This document shows, piece after piece, positions 8,869-17,084 of a DNA stretch of 27,316 nt. The stretch is from positions 1-27,316 of the forward strand of contig MPUH01000979.1 in the NCBI GenBank assembly GCA_001970955.1, read 5' to 3'. Below the pieces are notes generated by a model, which saw nothing but the letters and a program-made list of their open reading frames with translations, was not told the origin of the DNA and did no database searches. Made by a program: the position numbers and the translations under genes. Source of the stretch: Stentor coeruleus. Taxonomy: Eukaryota; Ciliophora; Heterotrichea; Heterotrichida; Stentoridae. Position 1 is the stretch's first letter, and every line of letters begins with the position of its first letter.

Positions 8869-10251
8869 ATGGAAGATATTACAGTAGGAGAAGCGATAGA
8901 AATTACTTCTGGAAATATGAAATATCAATACAGAATAGTAGGAATTTTCTCTTTATGTCATTTCAGCTATTCAAGTTATGCTTTAGGTTTAGCATTTATG
9001 CTCTCAAGCAATCGTAGTAACAACAATGCAACTAAGTTTTTTGACCTATATGATGAAAGAGAATATCTACAAAAGATAATCATTAGCTGCTATTTTATGG
9101 CAATTCCGATCGGAGCTTTGTTGTTCTCTTGGATTTCTGATAAGTATGGGAGAAAAAAAATACTTGAATTTACTATTTTCATATATACTATAGGATCGGC
9201 TATGGCAACTATTGCAACATCAGTGAAAATGCTTGCTGTAGCAAGTTTTATTATGGGTTTTTTTGCTCAAAATGGTTTGTCAGGAACTTATGTTATATTG
9301 ACCGAGATATCCCCAGTGAAATCTAGAGTCATCTTATCTTCAATATTGTTCTCTTCTTGGAGTTCAGGATTAATATACAGTTCTCTTTTGTATTATTTCA
9401 ATATAAACTGGAGATTAAACCTTTGTTTTCTAACGGTTGTAGTAATGGCTTTCTATTTTCTTATGGCATTTGTATATGAGTCTCCAAGATGTTTACTTAC
9501 AAAAAATGATGTGAAACAAGTACAATCTGTATTTGAAAAAATCAGCAAGATTAATGGTAAAGAAAATTTCGATTACACCTTAATCCATTACAAACCTTTT
9601 ATACAAAGAAGTTATTCATATTTAAAACTGATAAGCAAAACGAACATAAAAAAAACAATTATAGCTTCTTTATTATGGTTTAATATGAATTTGATCTACT
9701 ACGCAATACTTTTTATTAATGTAAGTATAGATGACAATCAATATTTTAATGGGTTTATTATGGGATGCGTAGAAATTGTTTCAATGATATTTACTGGCTT
9801 TATCGGTAACAAATTTAATAGAAGAGCATTACTTTTTTTCTCAGCATTACTAGCTAGAGTTGCTTTGGTTATGATTTTTATATGGAAAATGATGTATGGG
9901 AACAGTTTTATGTTGGTTTTGTTTTTCGCTTTTTCAAAAATCGGTGTAACCTTTGAATATTATTCTATAACACTGAGTACTGTAGAGAGTTTTCCTACTA
10001 CATATAGAGCTATGGCTGGTGGGTTCTTTAATTTTGTTGGAAGATGTGGAGGGTTAGCAAGTAGTAATCTTGTATATTTCGCTGAAGCCTTAGGAATCTC
10101 CTCAACACTTTTCACAGTAGTTATATCAAGTTTTTCAATCATAGGTATATATTTCATGAAAGAAACCCGCAATTCTGTATTGAAAGAGATGTCAGATGGC
10201 GAAAAAAGCCAATCTGACGAATTGATTGCATTAAACAAAGAGATTTCATAA
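8869..10251 (+). CDS. MFS transporter, SLC22/sugar-porter-like (tandem copy 2)
   Basis: Encodes 460 residues from ATG at 8869 to TAA. The frame is open upstream to a TTG at 8854, but 8869 is the first ATG. It gives an N-terminus (MEDITVGEAIEITSGNMKYQ) that aligns without gaps to both tandem neighbours. The ATG at 8844 is in another frame and terminates early. Twelve hydrophobic helices are expected. Motifs are ISDKYGRKKI (89-98), YESPR (203-207), ESFPTTYR (373-380) and ETRNSVLKE (432-440). An NAT sequon lies in the first outer loop (53-55). It is the closest relative of copy 1, with the two sharing the DKYGRKK and YESPR motifs exactly and similar spacing throughout. The C-terminus is a short charged tail. 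All hallmark residues are present, so it is probably functional. Substrate unknown. Confidence 0.93.
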   Translation: MEDITVGEAIEITSGNMKYQYRIVGIFSLCHFSYSSYALGLAFMLSSNRSNNNATKFFDLYDEREYLQKIIISCYFMAIPIGALLFSWISDKYGRKKILEFTIFIYTIGSAMATIATSVKMLAVASFIMGFFAQNGLSGTYVILTEISPVKSRVILSSILFSSWSSGLIYSSLLYYFNINWRLNLCFLTVVVMAFYFLMAFVYESPRCLLTKNDVKQVQSVFEKISKINGKENFDYTLIHYKPFIQRSYSYLKLISKTNIKKTIIASLLWFNMNLIYYAILFINVSIDDNQYFNGFIMGCVEIVSMIFTGFIGNKFNRRALLFFSALLARVALVMIFIWKMMYGNSFMLVLFFAFSKIGVTFEYYSITLSTVESFPTTYRAMAGGFFNFVGRCGGLASSNLVYFAEALGISSTLFTVVISSFSIIGIYFMKETRNSVLKEMSDGEKSQSDELIALNKEIS

Positions 10252-10387
10252 ACGGGATTTATAATAAAATTGACTAACACAGCATTTAAAAAATAAAAAT
10301 CATAGTCCTTTTTTAGAAATTATAGCTTTATAGTATATACGATTTTATATAAAATATTTAACCCATTTTTCATCTTGTATAATCTTA

Positions 10388-11710
10388 ATGGAAAAAGTTT
10401 CAGTATCAAAAGCTCTAGAGACTACCTCCGGAACACAGAAGTACCAATTTTCAATCCTGATTATTAGTATTTTATCATCATTTGCATGCTCAATAACAAT
10501 ATTCAGCCTTCCTTTTATGTTTTCATCAATACATGGAGATCCAAATGCTACAACAAGCTTTGAAATTATCGATGATAAAGATCATACACGATTTCTTTTA
10601 ATAAACCAATTTTACATTGGGATACTTCTAAGTATAATCCCAAGTTCATTATTCTTAGACAAATTCGGCAGAGCAGCAATCCTAAAATTTATTATTCCAT
10701 ATTTCATTGCCTTATCTCTTATATCATCATTAGCTTTAACATATCGTATACTTTTCTTCACTCTATTATTATTAGGGTTTGTGTTTTATACGCTAATGAT
10801 AAGTTCTTTGATTTTGTTATCTGAATCAATACCATACAAATCAATCCCAATGTTTTTATTACTTATAAGCTTATCATATGTTTTAGGACAATTATATACA
10901 TCTTTAATGTATATTTGTAAAATCAATTGGCGAATAACCCTAGGATCATCAGGTTTGATTGGTTTTTTAACTAATTATTATGCACAAAAAATATTAGAAT
11001 CCCCAGAATGGGTGTATTTGAAAAATCATATTCCTGAAGCTGAAAAAATCTTTATGGCGATTAGTGCTGTTAATAATGTTGGGGTTTTTAAACATAGGCT
11101 TATAGAAAAAAATAATATTACAAGTTTTGCTAATTATTGGAGAATGAATAAAAGATTAATTATTTTGTCCTGTATTTTATGGATAAATGCTATTATGGGA
11201 TATATGATAGTTTGTTTATATCCTATAGGTTTAAATGATGATATATATATAAATGCATTGTTTTATTTTTTGGCTCATGTTGTAGCTATAGGGATTATTT
11301 TGATATTAAGTTTTATAAGAAATAGGATTTTTGTGCTGATACCTTTTATTGTATTGTCTAGAATTGGGATATTATTGTTGGGATTATGTGATGAATCTGA
11401 GACAGAATTTTGGAAAATCGGTTTTTTGATTGTTGTGGTTAGAGTTTGTTTGGATATAGAAATTTATTATATTGGGAAGATAATATTGGAAGAATTTTGT
11501 GTAGAAATTAGAAGTTTTGGCCTTGGACTGTGTTTAGCTTTTGGGGTTGTTGGAGGGTTTTTTGTACTTGAGTATCCTTTGTATTCTAGTTATATTGGGA
11601 TTTTAGGATTTTCATCGATTTTGGCTTGGGTTTTTACTGCGAGTATTAGGAAATCAAAAGAAAATGAAGAGAAAATTGAGAATTTGCTATTTGAAATCGA
11701 AAGTATGTAG
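10388..11710 (+). CDS. Divergent MFS transporter (tandem copy 3)
   Basis: Encodes 440 residues; ATG at 10388, TAG stop, only 136 bp after copy 2. The N-terminus MEKVSVSKALETTSGTQKYQ clearly aligns with the other copies, as does the outer-loop NAT (53-55) and W181-R182 before helix 6. However, signature motifs are eroded. The loop 2-3 motif is FLDKFGRAAI (89-98), lacking the Arg/Lys pair after GR. The post-helix-6 motif is LESPEW instead of YESPR. The ELFPT-type motif in the second half is reduced to EFCVEIRSFGLG. It may have a changed substrate or be under relaxed constraint, yet the frame is intact. Sense-strand skew is strong along the gene: 10441-10560 has 25 C and 12 G, 11461-11580 has 7 C and 32 G. 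TATAAT lies at 10378-10383, four bases before the ATG. Confidence 0.9.
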   Translation: MEKVSVSKALETTSGTQKYQFSILIISILSSFACSITIFSLPFMFSSIHGDPNATTSFEIIDDKDHTRFLLINQFYIGILLSIIPSSLFLDKFGRAAILKFIIPYFIALSLISSLALTYRILFFTLLLLGFVFYTLMISSLILLSESIPYKSIPMFLLLISLSYVLGQLYTSLMYICKINWRITLGSSGLIGFLTNYYAQKILESPEWVYLKNHIPEAEKIFMAISAVNNVGVFKHRLIEKNNITSFANYWRMNKRLIILSCILWINAIMGYMIVCLYPIGLNDDIYINALFYFLAHVVAIGIILILSFIRNRIFVLIPFIVLSRIGILLLGLCDESETEFWKIGFLIVVVRVCLDIEIYYIGKIILEEFCVEIRSFGLGLCLAFGVVGGFFVLEYPLYSSYIGILGFSSILAWVFTASIRKSKENEEKIENLLFEIESM

Positions 11711-12194
11711 TTTAGGTTTTATAAGATGAGATTATTTTTTAAACAAGTTAGTATGTTATGAACGAACATATTTTATTGTTTTATACTATGAGATTGTTAT
11801 GTTATGACTTGCTTTATATTTAAAAGATTAAAAATCATGATTTTGATTTAATTATTTTAATGTAGCGATATGCTAGAAATAGCATTTCTAGCTAAACATA
11901 TTCAAAAAGTATTAAAATAATTGTAATGCCTTCATTTAATAATCCTACTAAAACTAAAAGTCTCTCAGAAAAAAAAATAGTATTTTCAATAAAAAAACCA
12001 AACATTACACATATAATTTTCCCATAGATTCTATACCCAATCTCAAAAAAAATATAAAACATTAATAAGAAATAACACATAATTTCTAAGCATATCTTTT
12101 ATTGCTTAAAAATTAACTATGAAACATGATTTTAGTCTAATATTCCCAACCGATTCAAGTCTTAACTAGTATCTTTTATAATAAAATCTAACAC
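11711..12194. other. Spacer between MFS copy 3 and the next coiled-coil gene
   Basis: No gene supported. The left half is G-leaning and the right half C-leaning on the plus strand. A nested palindrome (11850-11922, listed separately) lies at the change. TATAAT at 12177-12182 is 12 nt before the next ATG. A 62-codon minus ORF at 12080-11892 starts in the C-leaning half and is composed of Ile, Phe and Leu; rejected. Confidence 0.5.
11850..11922. repeat. Nested inverted repeat (12-bp outer arms, 9-bp inner hairpin)
   Basis: Outer arms AATTATTTTAAT (11850-11861) and ATTAAAATAATT (11911-11922) are perfect reverse complements. Inside, GCTAGAAAT (11872-11880) and ATTTCTAGC (11884-11892) are perfect reverse complements around a 3-nt loop AGC. 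ATAT/ATAT next to the inner stem (11868-11871, 11898-11901) can extend pairing. The element is 73 nt, lies 140 nt after the MFS copy 3 stop, and sits where base skew changes sign. It could be an RNA 3'-end hairpin, a cruciform or a small decayed inverted-repeat element. No flanking duplication was found. Confidence 0.7.
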
Positions 12195-13007
12195 ATGGAT
12201 GATACAGATAATTCCTTTGCTAAGCACGATTTTCTTAGGTCCCTAGGATCTTCTATAAACTCCCATCAAACAAATAAGCAGCTAAAAGAAATTTTCAAAT
12301 CTGCTTTCATTACCAATTGCACACTAGATGATGCAAGCGTAACTGAGGAAGAATTACAAATATTAGATGATCTAGATGAAGAAGAAATTATAAATAACTT
12401 GAAAAACTTAGTGGATAACCTACTAAATTTTAAGTTAAATTGTAAATCTCATGATTCAGGGGAATTAGCAACAAGATGTGATCAATTAGAGAAACTACTC
12501 CAAAAACAAGAAGCAGAAGTTCGGAATCATATAAAAATCGAGCATCAGCTAAAACTGTACATCGATACTCTTCAGCAAAAACTCACAGAAANGCTAAAAC
12601 TGTACATCGATACTCTTCAGCAAAAACTCACAGAAACTGAGAAAAATTGTTCTGAAGCTCAAGCTTCTATAAGAGAAATGGAAGGCAAAGGGTTAGAAAC
12701 TATGCAGATGAAACTTAAAAAAGTTGAAATGCGTTTTCAATCTGAACTCAATCGAGTTATAAAAGAGTATCGCGAAGATGCTTATAACCAAGCTAAAAAT
12801 AATGAAAAAATCAAAAGATTCGAAGATATAATTGAGAAAAAGGAAAAAGCTTATGTAAAACTTTTGGCTGATTATACAAAAATAAAACAAAAATTAGAAG
12901 AAACAATAAGAGTTCCATCAGATAGAGCAAGATCTGAAAGAAGATGTATAAAAACAAGAAGTGGCTCAGATGGAGGTATAAAGTTAAGGAAAAGATACAA
13001 GTCATGA
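12195..13007 (+). CDS. Coiled-coil protein of unknown function (contains an assembly duplication)
   Basis: As written it encodes 270 residues with one unknown residue; after removing the false duplication it is 255. ATG at 12195; stop TGA, the only TGA stop among the larger genes. The N-terminal 50 residues are mixed. Residues about 50-80 are acidic (TEEELQILDDLDEEEIINNL). From about 88 to 225 a long coiled coil follows (QLEKLLQKQEAEVRNHIKIE; KKVEMRFQSELNRVIKEY). The last 35 residues are basic and Ser/Arg-rich (RARSERRCIKTRSGSDGG; KLRKRYKS), like a microtubule-, nucleic-acid- or membrane-contacting tail. No known domain recognised. The 15 residues LKLYIDTLQQKLTE plus X are repeated only because the contig ends overlap around the N at 12592; the repeat is not biological. 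Confidence 0.8.
   Translation: MDDTDNSFAKHDFLRSLGSSINSHQTNKQLKEIFKSAFITNCTLDDASVTEEELQILDDLDEEEIINNLKNLVDNLLNFKLNCKSHDSGELATRCDQLEKLLQKQEAEVRNHIKIEHQLKLYIDTLQQKLTEXLKLYIDTLQQKLTETEKNCSEAQASIREMEGKGLETMQMKLKKVEMRFQSELNRVIKEYREDAYNQAKNNEKIKRFEDIIEKKEKAYVKLLADYTKIKQKLEETIRVPSDRARSERRCIKTRSGSDGGIKLRKRYKS
12548..12636. other. Assembly scar: exact 44-nt duplication around a single N
   Basis: Bases 12548-12591 and 12593-12636 are identical, separated by N at 12592. The pattern fits two contigs with overlapping ends joined by one N instead of being merged. Deleting 45 nt (one copy plus N) keeps the reading frame and removes 15 residues from the coiled-coil protein. Confidence 0.93.
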
Positions 13008-13774
13008 ATATAATTTTGAATATTGTATTTTTATTTAAGTTGAGGATTTTTTATTTTTTCTTATATGGAGAATTTATGATTTTATTTGTAAAATAAGTTC
13101 CTGAAAATTAGGTTAATGGATTTTTAAGATAGAAAATATTTATGATAATTTTTGATAAGTGGTTTTATGATTTAGATTTAGTATAATAGTTTTAAATAAA
13201 TTTTAGTAGGATTTTCGGGTTTGGAATTTATAATTTTTCTGATCTTTTAAGTAAATCTTATGGGCTTTCTTTATAAAAAGCCCCTTCGTATTTATAAAAT
13301 TGTAGATACTATCTTTGAATAAAGGGAAATTAGCATTATGAATAGTGATTAAGAGGTTGAAAAAATACTGAAGTTTTTATTTCTTGGAAAGATTCAACAT
13401 GATTTGTAGTGAAATACTCTTGGCTTATTATCAACAACCGAACTTTTTGAGTTTAAAGTGTTATTTATATAGGCTAAATATAATATTGTACTATTCTATA
13501 TAAGTGTTTTGAACTCCAAGATTATTATTCCACGTGTGTATGATATATTTATATTTCCCAACATCAATTTTCATCTCTCTTTTTATATCATATTCAATAC
13601 TAAATTCTTCTTTAAAAATATTTTCATTAACTATAATCATGATTTTATCTAAGGCATCAAGCGAATTCATCCAAAAAAATTGTTGATTATATTTTTAAGC
13701 GAAGGAAAATTTCCCTATTATCCTTATCTTTACTCATAATTATTATTCTTAAGCTATTCAAAAAATAATTCTTA
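13008..13774. other. Gene-free spacer before the MAK-type kinase
   Basis: No gene supported. 13102-13215 is 114 nt without C on the plus strand (3' side of the left gene); the right part becomes C-leaning and G-poor. A hairpin with 7-bp arms GGGCTTT (13262-13268) and AAAGCCC (13277-13283) is unusually GC-rich for a spacer. A longer imperfect inverted repeat has arms near 13449-13473 and 13496-13516 (GAGTTYAAA and TTATATAG matches). These might mark transcript ends. Confidence 0.5.
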
Positions 13775-14812
13775 ATGGATAACTACAAGATCATTAGAAA
13801 CATCGGGGATGGTGGTTTTGCAAGTGTTAAACAAGCAATAGTAAAAACTACTGGCGAAGTAGTGGCAATAAAAAAACTCAATCAGAAATTCTACTCATGG
13901 GAAGAATGTCTTGAACTAAGAGAAATAAAAGTACTACGGAAAACTGTGCATCCTAATATTGTAAAGCTCAAAGAGGCAGTGAGAGTTAATGATGATCTTT
14001 ATTTAGTCTTTGAATACTGTGAAAAAAGTGTCTATAACTTGATTAAAGAAAGTGTTGAAATAGAGGAGCAAAAAATCAGAGAAGTAATAAAGGATACACT
14101 GACAGCTCTAGCAGAACTTCACCGGAACGGTTTTTTCCACCGCGATGTGAAGCCTGAAAACATCTTAATCCAAGGTTCACAATGTAAACTTGCTGACTTT
14201 GGCCTTGCCAAAGAAATCCGTTGTCAGCCTCCATTTACTGAATATGTTAGCACAAGATGGTATCGAGCTCCCGAAATAATCTTAAGAAGTCGAAAATATT
14301 CATGGCAAGCTGATATGTTTGCAATAGGGTGTATAATGGCTGAACTATATACAAGATTGCCATTATTCCCTGGGTGTAGTGAAATGGATCAATTGACAAG
14401 ATACTGTAGTATTCTAGGTGCACCTGAAGAATGGGCTGAAGGTTCACGTCTTGCATCTCAGTTAAACTTCTGCTTTCCTCATATGGCTGGAGTGCCATTA
14501 TCACAAATAATGCCTAGTGCAAGCCCAGAAGCAATTGATTTTATGTATTCAGTACTTACTTGGGATCCTAGACTTAGACCTTCTGCTGAAAACTGTTTAC
14601 AACATCCGTTTTTTCATAAGCGTAATTTGAGTAGCTGTAATGCGAGTGGTATTGCTAATACTTTAGATGTTAGAAATAGTCCATTGATGCACTCTTCAAG
14701 TGTCAATTATTTGTCTCCTGGGTTTAAACCACAACCTAATCAAAGAAATGATGGACTAAGGAAAATTGGAGCAACTCTGGTTTTAGGGCAGAATTTTAGG
14801 AGTAAAAGCTAA
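13775..14812 (+). CDS. MAK/ICK (RCK)-type ciliary protein kinase
   Basis: Encodes 345 residues; ATG at 13775, TAA stop. The kinase domain spans about 4-281: glycine loop GDGGFASV (11-18) in which the third Gly is Ala, K33, E50, HRD (122-124), DFG (141-143), dual-phosphorylation motif T155-E-Y157, APE (165-167), and a CMGC-type insert. Diagnostic MAK/ICK features are KFYSWEECLELREIKVL, LYLVFEYCEKSVYNLIK, VSTRWYRAPEIILRSRKYS and IMAELYTRLPLFPG. In animals MAK and ICK carry T-D-Y, so T-E-Y is the variant seen in MOK and MAPKs. The C-terminal tail is only about 60 residues, Ser/Asn-rich, much shorter than in vertebrate MAK. Kinases of this family limit cilium or flagellum length and regulate intraflagellar transport; that role here is inferred from family. 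Catalytic residues are intact. Confidence 0.95.
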   Translation: MDNYKIIRNIGDGGFASVKQAIVKTTGEVVAIKKLNQKFYSWEECLELREIKVLRKTVHPNIVKLKEAVRVNDDLYLVFEYCEKSVYNLIKESVEIEEQKIREVIKDTLTALAELHRNGFFHRDVKPENILIQGSQCKLADFGLAKEIRCQPPFTEYVSTRWYRAPEIILRSRKYSWQADMFAIGCIMAELYTRLPLFPGCSEMDQLTRYCSILGAPEEWAEGSRLASQLNFCFPHMAGVPLSQIMPSASPEAIDFMYSVLTWDPRLRPSAENCLQHPFFHKRNLSSCNASGIANTLDVRNSPLMHSSSVNYLSPGFKPQPNQRNDGLRKIGATLVLGQNFRSKS

Positions 14813-15361
14813 GTCTTTATGTTATAGGTAATGGATGTTTTTTATGGTTTTGGAATTTTTTTAGGTGGTTTGGGGATGGAGTTTTTTAGAAAGGATTTGA
14901 AGTTTTGGCTGATGCTGACTTGATGGGTTTTGAAAAAGAAATTTTTTTGTAATGGAGTTGGTTAGGGTTTACAAATTGGGTTTTGATTTTTAGCTTAACA
15001 AACCATCTGAAATCTAAAAATTTCAACCTTAAACATCCACAAAAAAATTACCAATTCCAGCAGCATCAAGCCTCTTTAAAATTTCTGTTTCTCAATCTTT
15101 ATGCTAATTAATTACTTTTCTCTAAACTTAAAACAATTACAATCCAAGCCATACCTTCCCAATCAAGAAAAGTAAAAGCCAAAAACTCACTTGCAACCAA
15201 AAAAATTATTTGCAAACTAAAAATCCACACCCTTATCAAAAAACCTCAAACACTATCAAATCAAAAATAAAATCTTAAGAATATCATAAACTTAATCTAA
15301 AATAAAATCCTCATACCTCAAACCATATAATAATCTTTCTCTAACCTACAACTATTTAAAA
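14813..15361. other. Spacer with abrupt base-skew reversal near 14998
   Basis: No gene supported. 14881-15000 has 31 G and 6 C; 15001-15120 has 6 G and 28 C. The final 84 nt before the next start (15280-15363) contain no G. An imperfect inverted repeat spans the change: 14979-14993 against 15014-15028, 12 of 15 positions pairing. TATAAT occurs at 15326-15331, 30 nt before the ATG. Confidence 0.6.
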
Positions 15362-16324
15362 ATGCTTAAAGTTAAAAATTTACATATACAAGAAAAAGAA
15401 TCTCTGACTTCATCTAATCTCTCAAGCATAATAAACAAAATAGAAGGAAAAAGCTTCCAAGACTCAGGCCAAATAAATAAAATCAAAGAAAAACTCTTAA
15501 AAGTCCTCTCTTATTATCAGAAAAAAGTGGAAATTAACGACATTCGCATTTTAGAAAGCTTAGACAGAGAAATAGAAGACGAGATTCGAGATAATGTCAA
15601 AATATTTGAATACCTTATAGAAAAAGTGAGTAAAATAGAGAAAAAGCTGGCCAAAGTGATTAAAAAATTGAATAACGTAAAAAATTGTCTTGGGTTTATG
15701 AGGACATCTTCTTCGCCAATAAGAGATAAGGTTGAAAACACTGAAGGATATGGGAGAAATGTGAGGATTTTAGACTTTTTATCACCTAGAGCTAGGATAA
15801 ATCAAGAAAATATCGCCCATTTCGAGGATACTTGTAAGAGAAATCCTGGGAATTATCAAGGAAAACCCCCAGTTCCTTCACCAAAACATATCCGGGCACA
15901 GACTGTTTCGTCTAAAAATGATTCACCGTTTTGTTTCCCTGTTTCTGAAGTGAATGAAAAGCAAGAAAGATATAGTTTATTAGAAATCTCTAATTCTTTA
16001 CAAGCTAAAAAAGAATTTAGTCAGTCTGGAAATGGGGAAAGATCAGAATCCCCTGGTTCTCCTATGCTGAAAATGCAGTTGTCAAAAGTTATAAATCAAA
16101 GAGATAAGGTTAAAATAGAAAATGAGAAAATATTATTGGAGCTTAAGGAGTCGAAACTGAAACTCGCTGAAGAAAAGGAAAAAAATTGTGAAAAGCTTAT
16201 AATGTTTGAAAATGGGTTTAAAAAAATTCTCATGATTATTAAAAAACATTCTGAGATTATCCCTGAAGCATGTAAAGAAGACTTTTTAACTATTTTTAAG
16301 CGTCTAAACACGCTATTTTTTTAG
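15362..16324 (+). CDS. Coiled-coil protein of unknown function
   Basis: Encodes 320 residues; ATG at 15362, TAG stop. Two coiled-coil regions flank a flexible middle. The first is about residues 35-115, with KLAKVIKKLNNVKNCLG at its end. The second is about 235-290 (NEKILLELKESKLKLAEEKE). The middle (about 118-230) is Ser/Pro-rich with possible phosphorylation sites (PPVPSPKHIRAQTVSSK; ERSESPGSPMLK). No enzyme domain, signal peptide or membrane segment is visible. The last codons overlap the end of the convergent minus-strand gene by 29 bp (16296-16324). A cytoskeletal or basal-body role would be typical for such a ciliate protein but is not shown by any motif. Confidence 0.75.
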   Translation: MLKVKNLHIQEKESLTSSNLSSIINKIEGKSFQDSGQINKIKEKLLKVLSYYQKKVEINDIRILESLDREIEDEIRDNVKIFEYLIEKVSKIEKKLAKVIKKLNNVKNCLGFMRTSSSPIRDKVENTEGYGRNVRILDFLSPRARINQENIAHFEDTCKRNPGNYQGKPPVPSPKHIRAQTVSSKNDSPFCFPVSEVNEKQERYSLLEISNSLQAKKEFSQSGNGERSESPGSPMLKMQLSKVINQRDKVKIENEKILLELKESKLKLAEEKEKNCEKLIMFENGFKKILMIIKKHSEIIPEACKEDFLTIFKRLNTLFF

Positions 16325-16718
16325 AATTATTTGAGAATAAAGTAAGAAGTTGGGACTTTAGCTGCTTGCGATATATTTTTTGCCTTTTTTCTTTCAGTTT
16401 CTGGGATTTCTGTATTACATGCATTAGGGTGGAAAATTGTAGTAAACAATTTTCTTCAGTTTGATTACGAGTTATCGCATAACAGTAATATGCGCTATCT
16501 TCATTGCAAGGGCTAACCTCTAATTGTAAATCGGGATCTCTAGAAAAACTAAACATCTCATCTATAAGCCATAGATTTTTATTTTCAGTTCTATAATCCA
16601 TATCCATGTATGCTTTGTTAATTGTAGGAAAAGCTCTAGGGTATCTTAACATTATTAGCTCTTCATCAGAAGATATGTAAGTTGATTTTCTTGACTCCTC
16701 TAAGGAGGGTTTATTCAT
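16296..16718 (-). CDS. Small protein of unknown function
   Basis: Encodes 140 residues; ATG at 16718, TAA at 16298-16296. No family recognised. The sequence is well-mixed rather than low complexity: SSDEELIMLRYPRAFPTINK near the start, a central region with W49 and several Cys, and a basic helical C-terminus (QKSQKLKEKRQKIYRKQLKS). Balanced amino-acid content and an intact ATG argue for a real gene. It starts 366 bp from, and divergent to, the RING/B-box gene and converges on the coiled-coil gene with a 29-bp overlap of coding ends. No signal peptide or membrane helix. Confidence 0.65.
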   Translation of the reverse strand: MNKPSLEESRKSTYISSDEELIMLRYPRAFPTINKAYMDMDYRTENKNLWLIDEMFSFSRDPDLQLEVSPCNEDSAYYCYAITRNQTEENCLLQFSTLMHVIQKSQKLKEKRQKIYRKQLKSQLLTLFSNNSKKIACLDA

Positions 16719-17084
16719 TTATAAGATATATTTTAATGATATTGTATATTTATTATATAAGACAAATTTTGCTGATATTGTCAGCATAACATTGATTATT
16801 GTAAAATTATAGAAGATTTTATGATAAAGATAGTTTTGGGAGTATTATATGAATGATTGTAAGATTTAAGTAAAAGATTTATTTTAAAAGCTGCTTAGTT
16901 TGTTAAAATTGTTGTGGAAAATATTATAATGGATATAGGTATTACTAAAATTTAATTAGTATGCTAGATTATAGCTTATATATAAAAGAAATTTGCTATA
17001 TTTTGAGTTAAAAATCAGGATCAATAATTTTATATAGGATTTAATGTCCATTTACAATGCAAATTGCTGCTTAAAGAATATAAA
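16719..17084. promoter_or_regulatory. Short divergent spacer
   Basis: Separates two divergent starts (ATG at 16718 on minus, 17085 on plus), so it should hold both promoters within 366 bp. It is AT-rich with several TATATA-type stretches (for example 16975-16983) but no element that can be named with confidence. No gene seen. TTATAA (16719-16724 on minus) directly precedes the minus-strand ATG. Confidence 0.4.

Noticed and set aside
11892-12080. Minus-strand ORF of 62 codons
   Set aside because: Hydrophobic low-complexity product and no conserved feature; it occupies the 5' flank of the next gene.
12548-12636. Apparent 15-residue tandem repeat in a coiled coil
   Set aside because: It is an exact DNA duplicate around an N and is best explained by unmerged contig ends.
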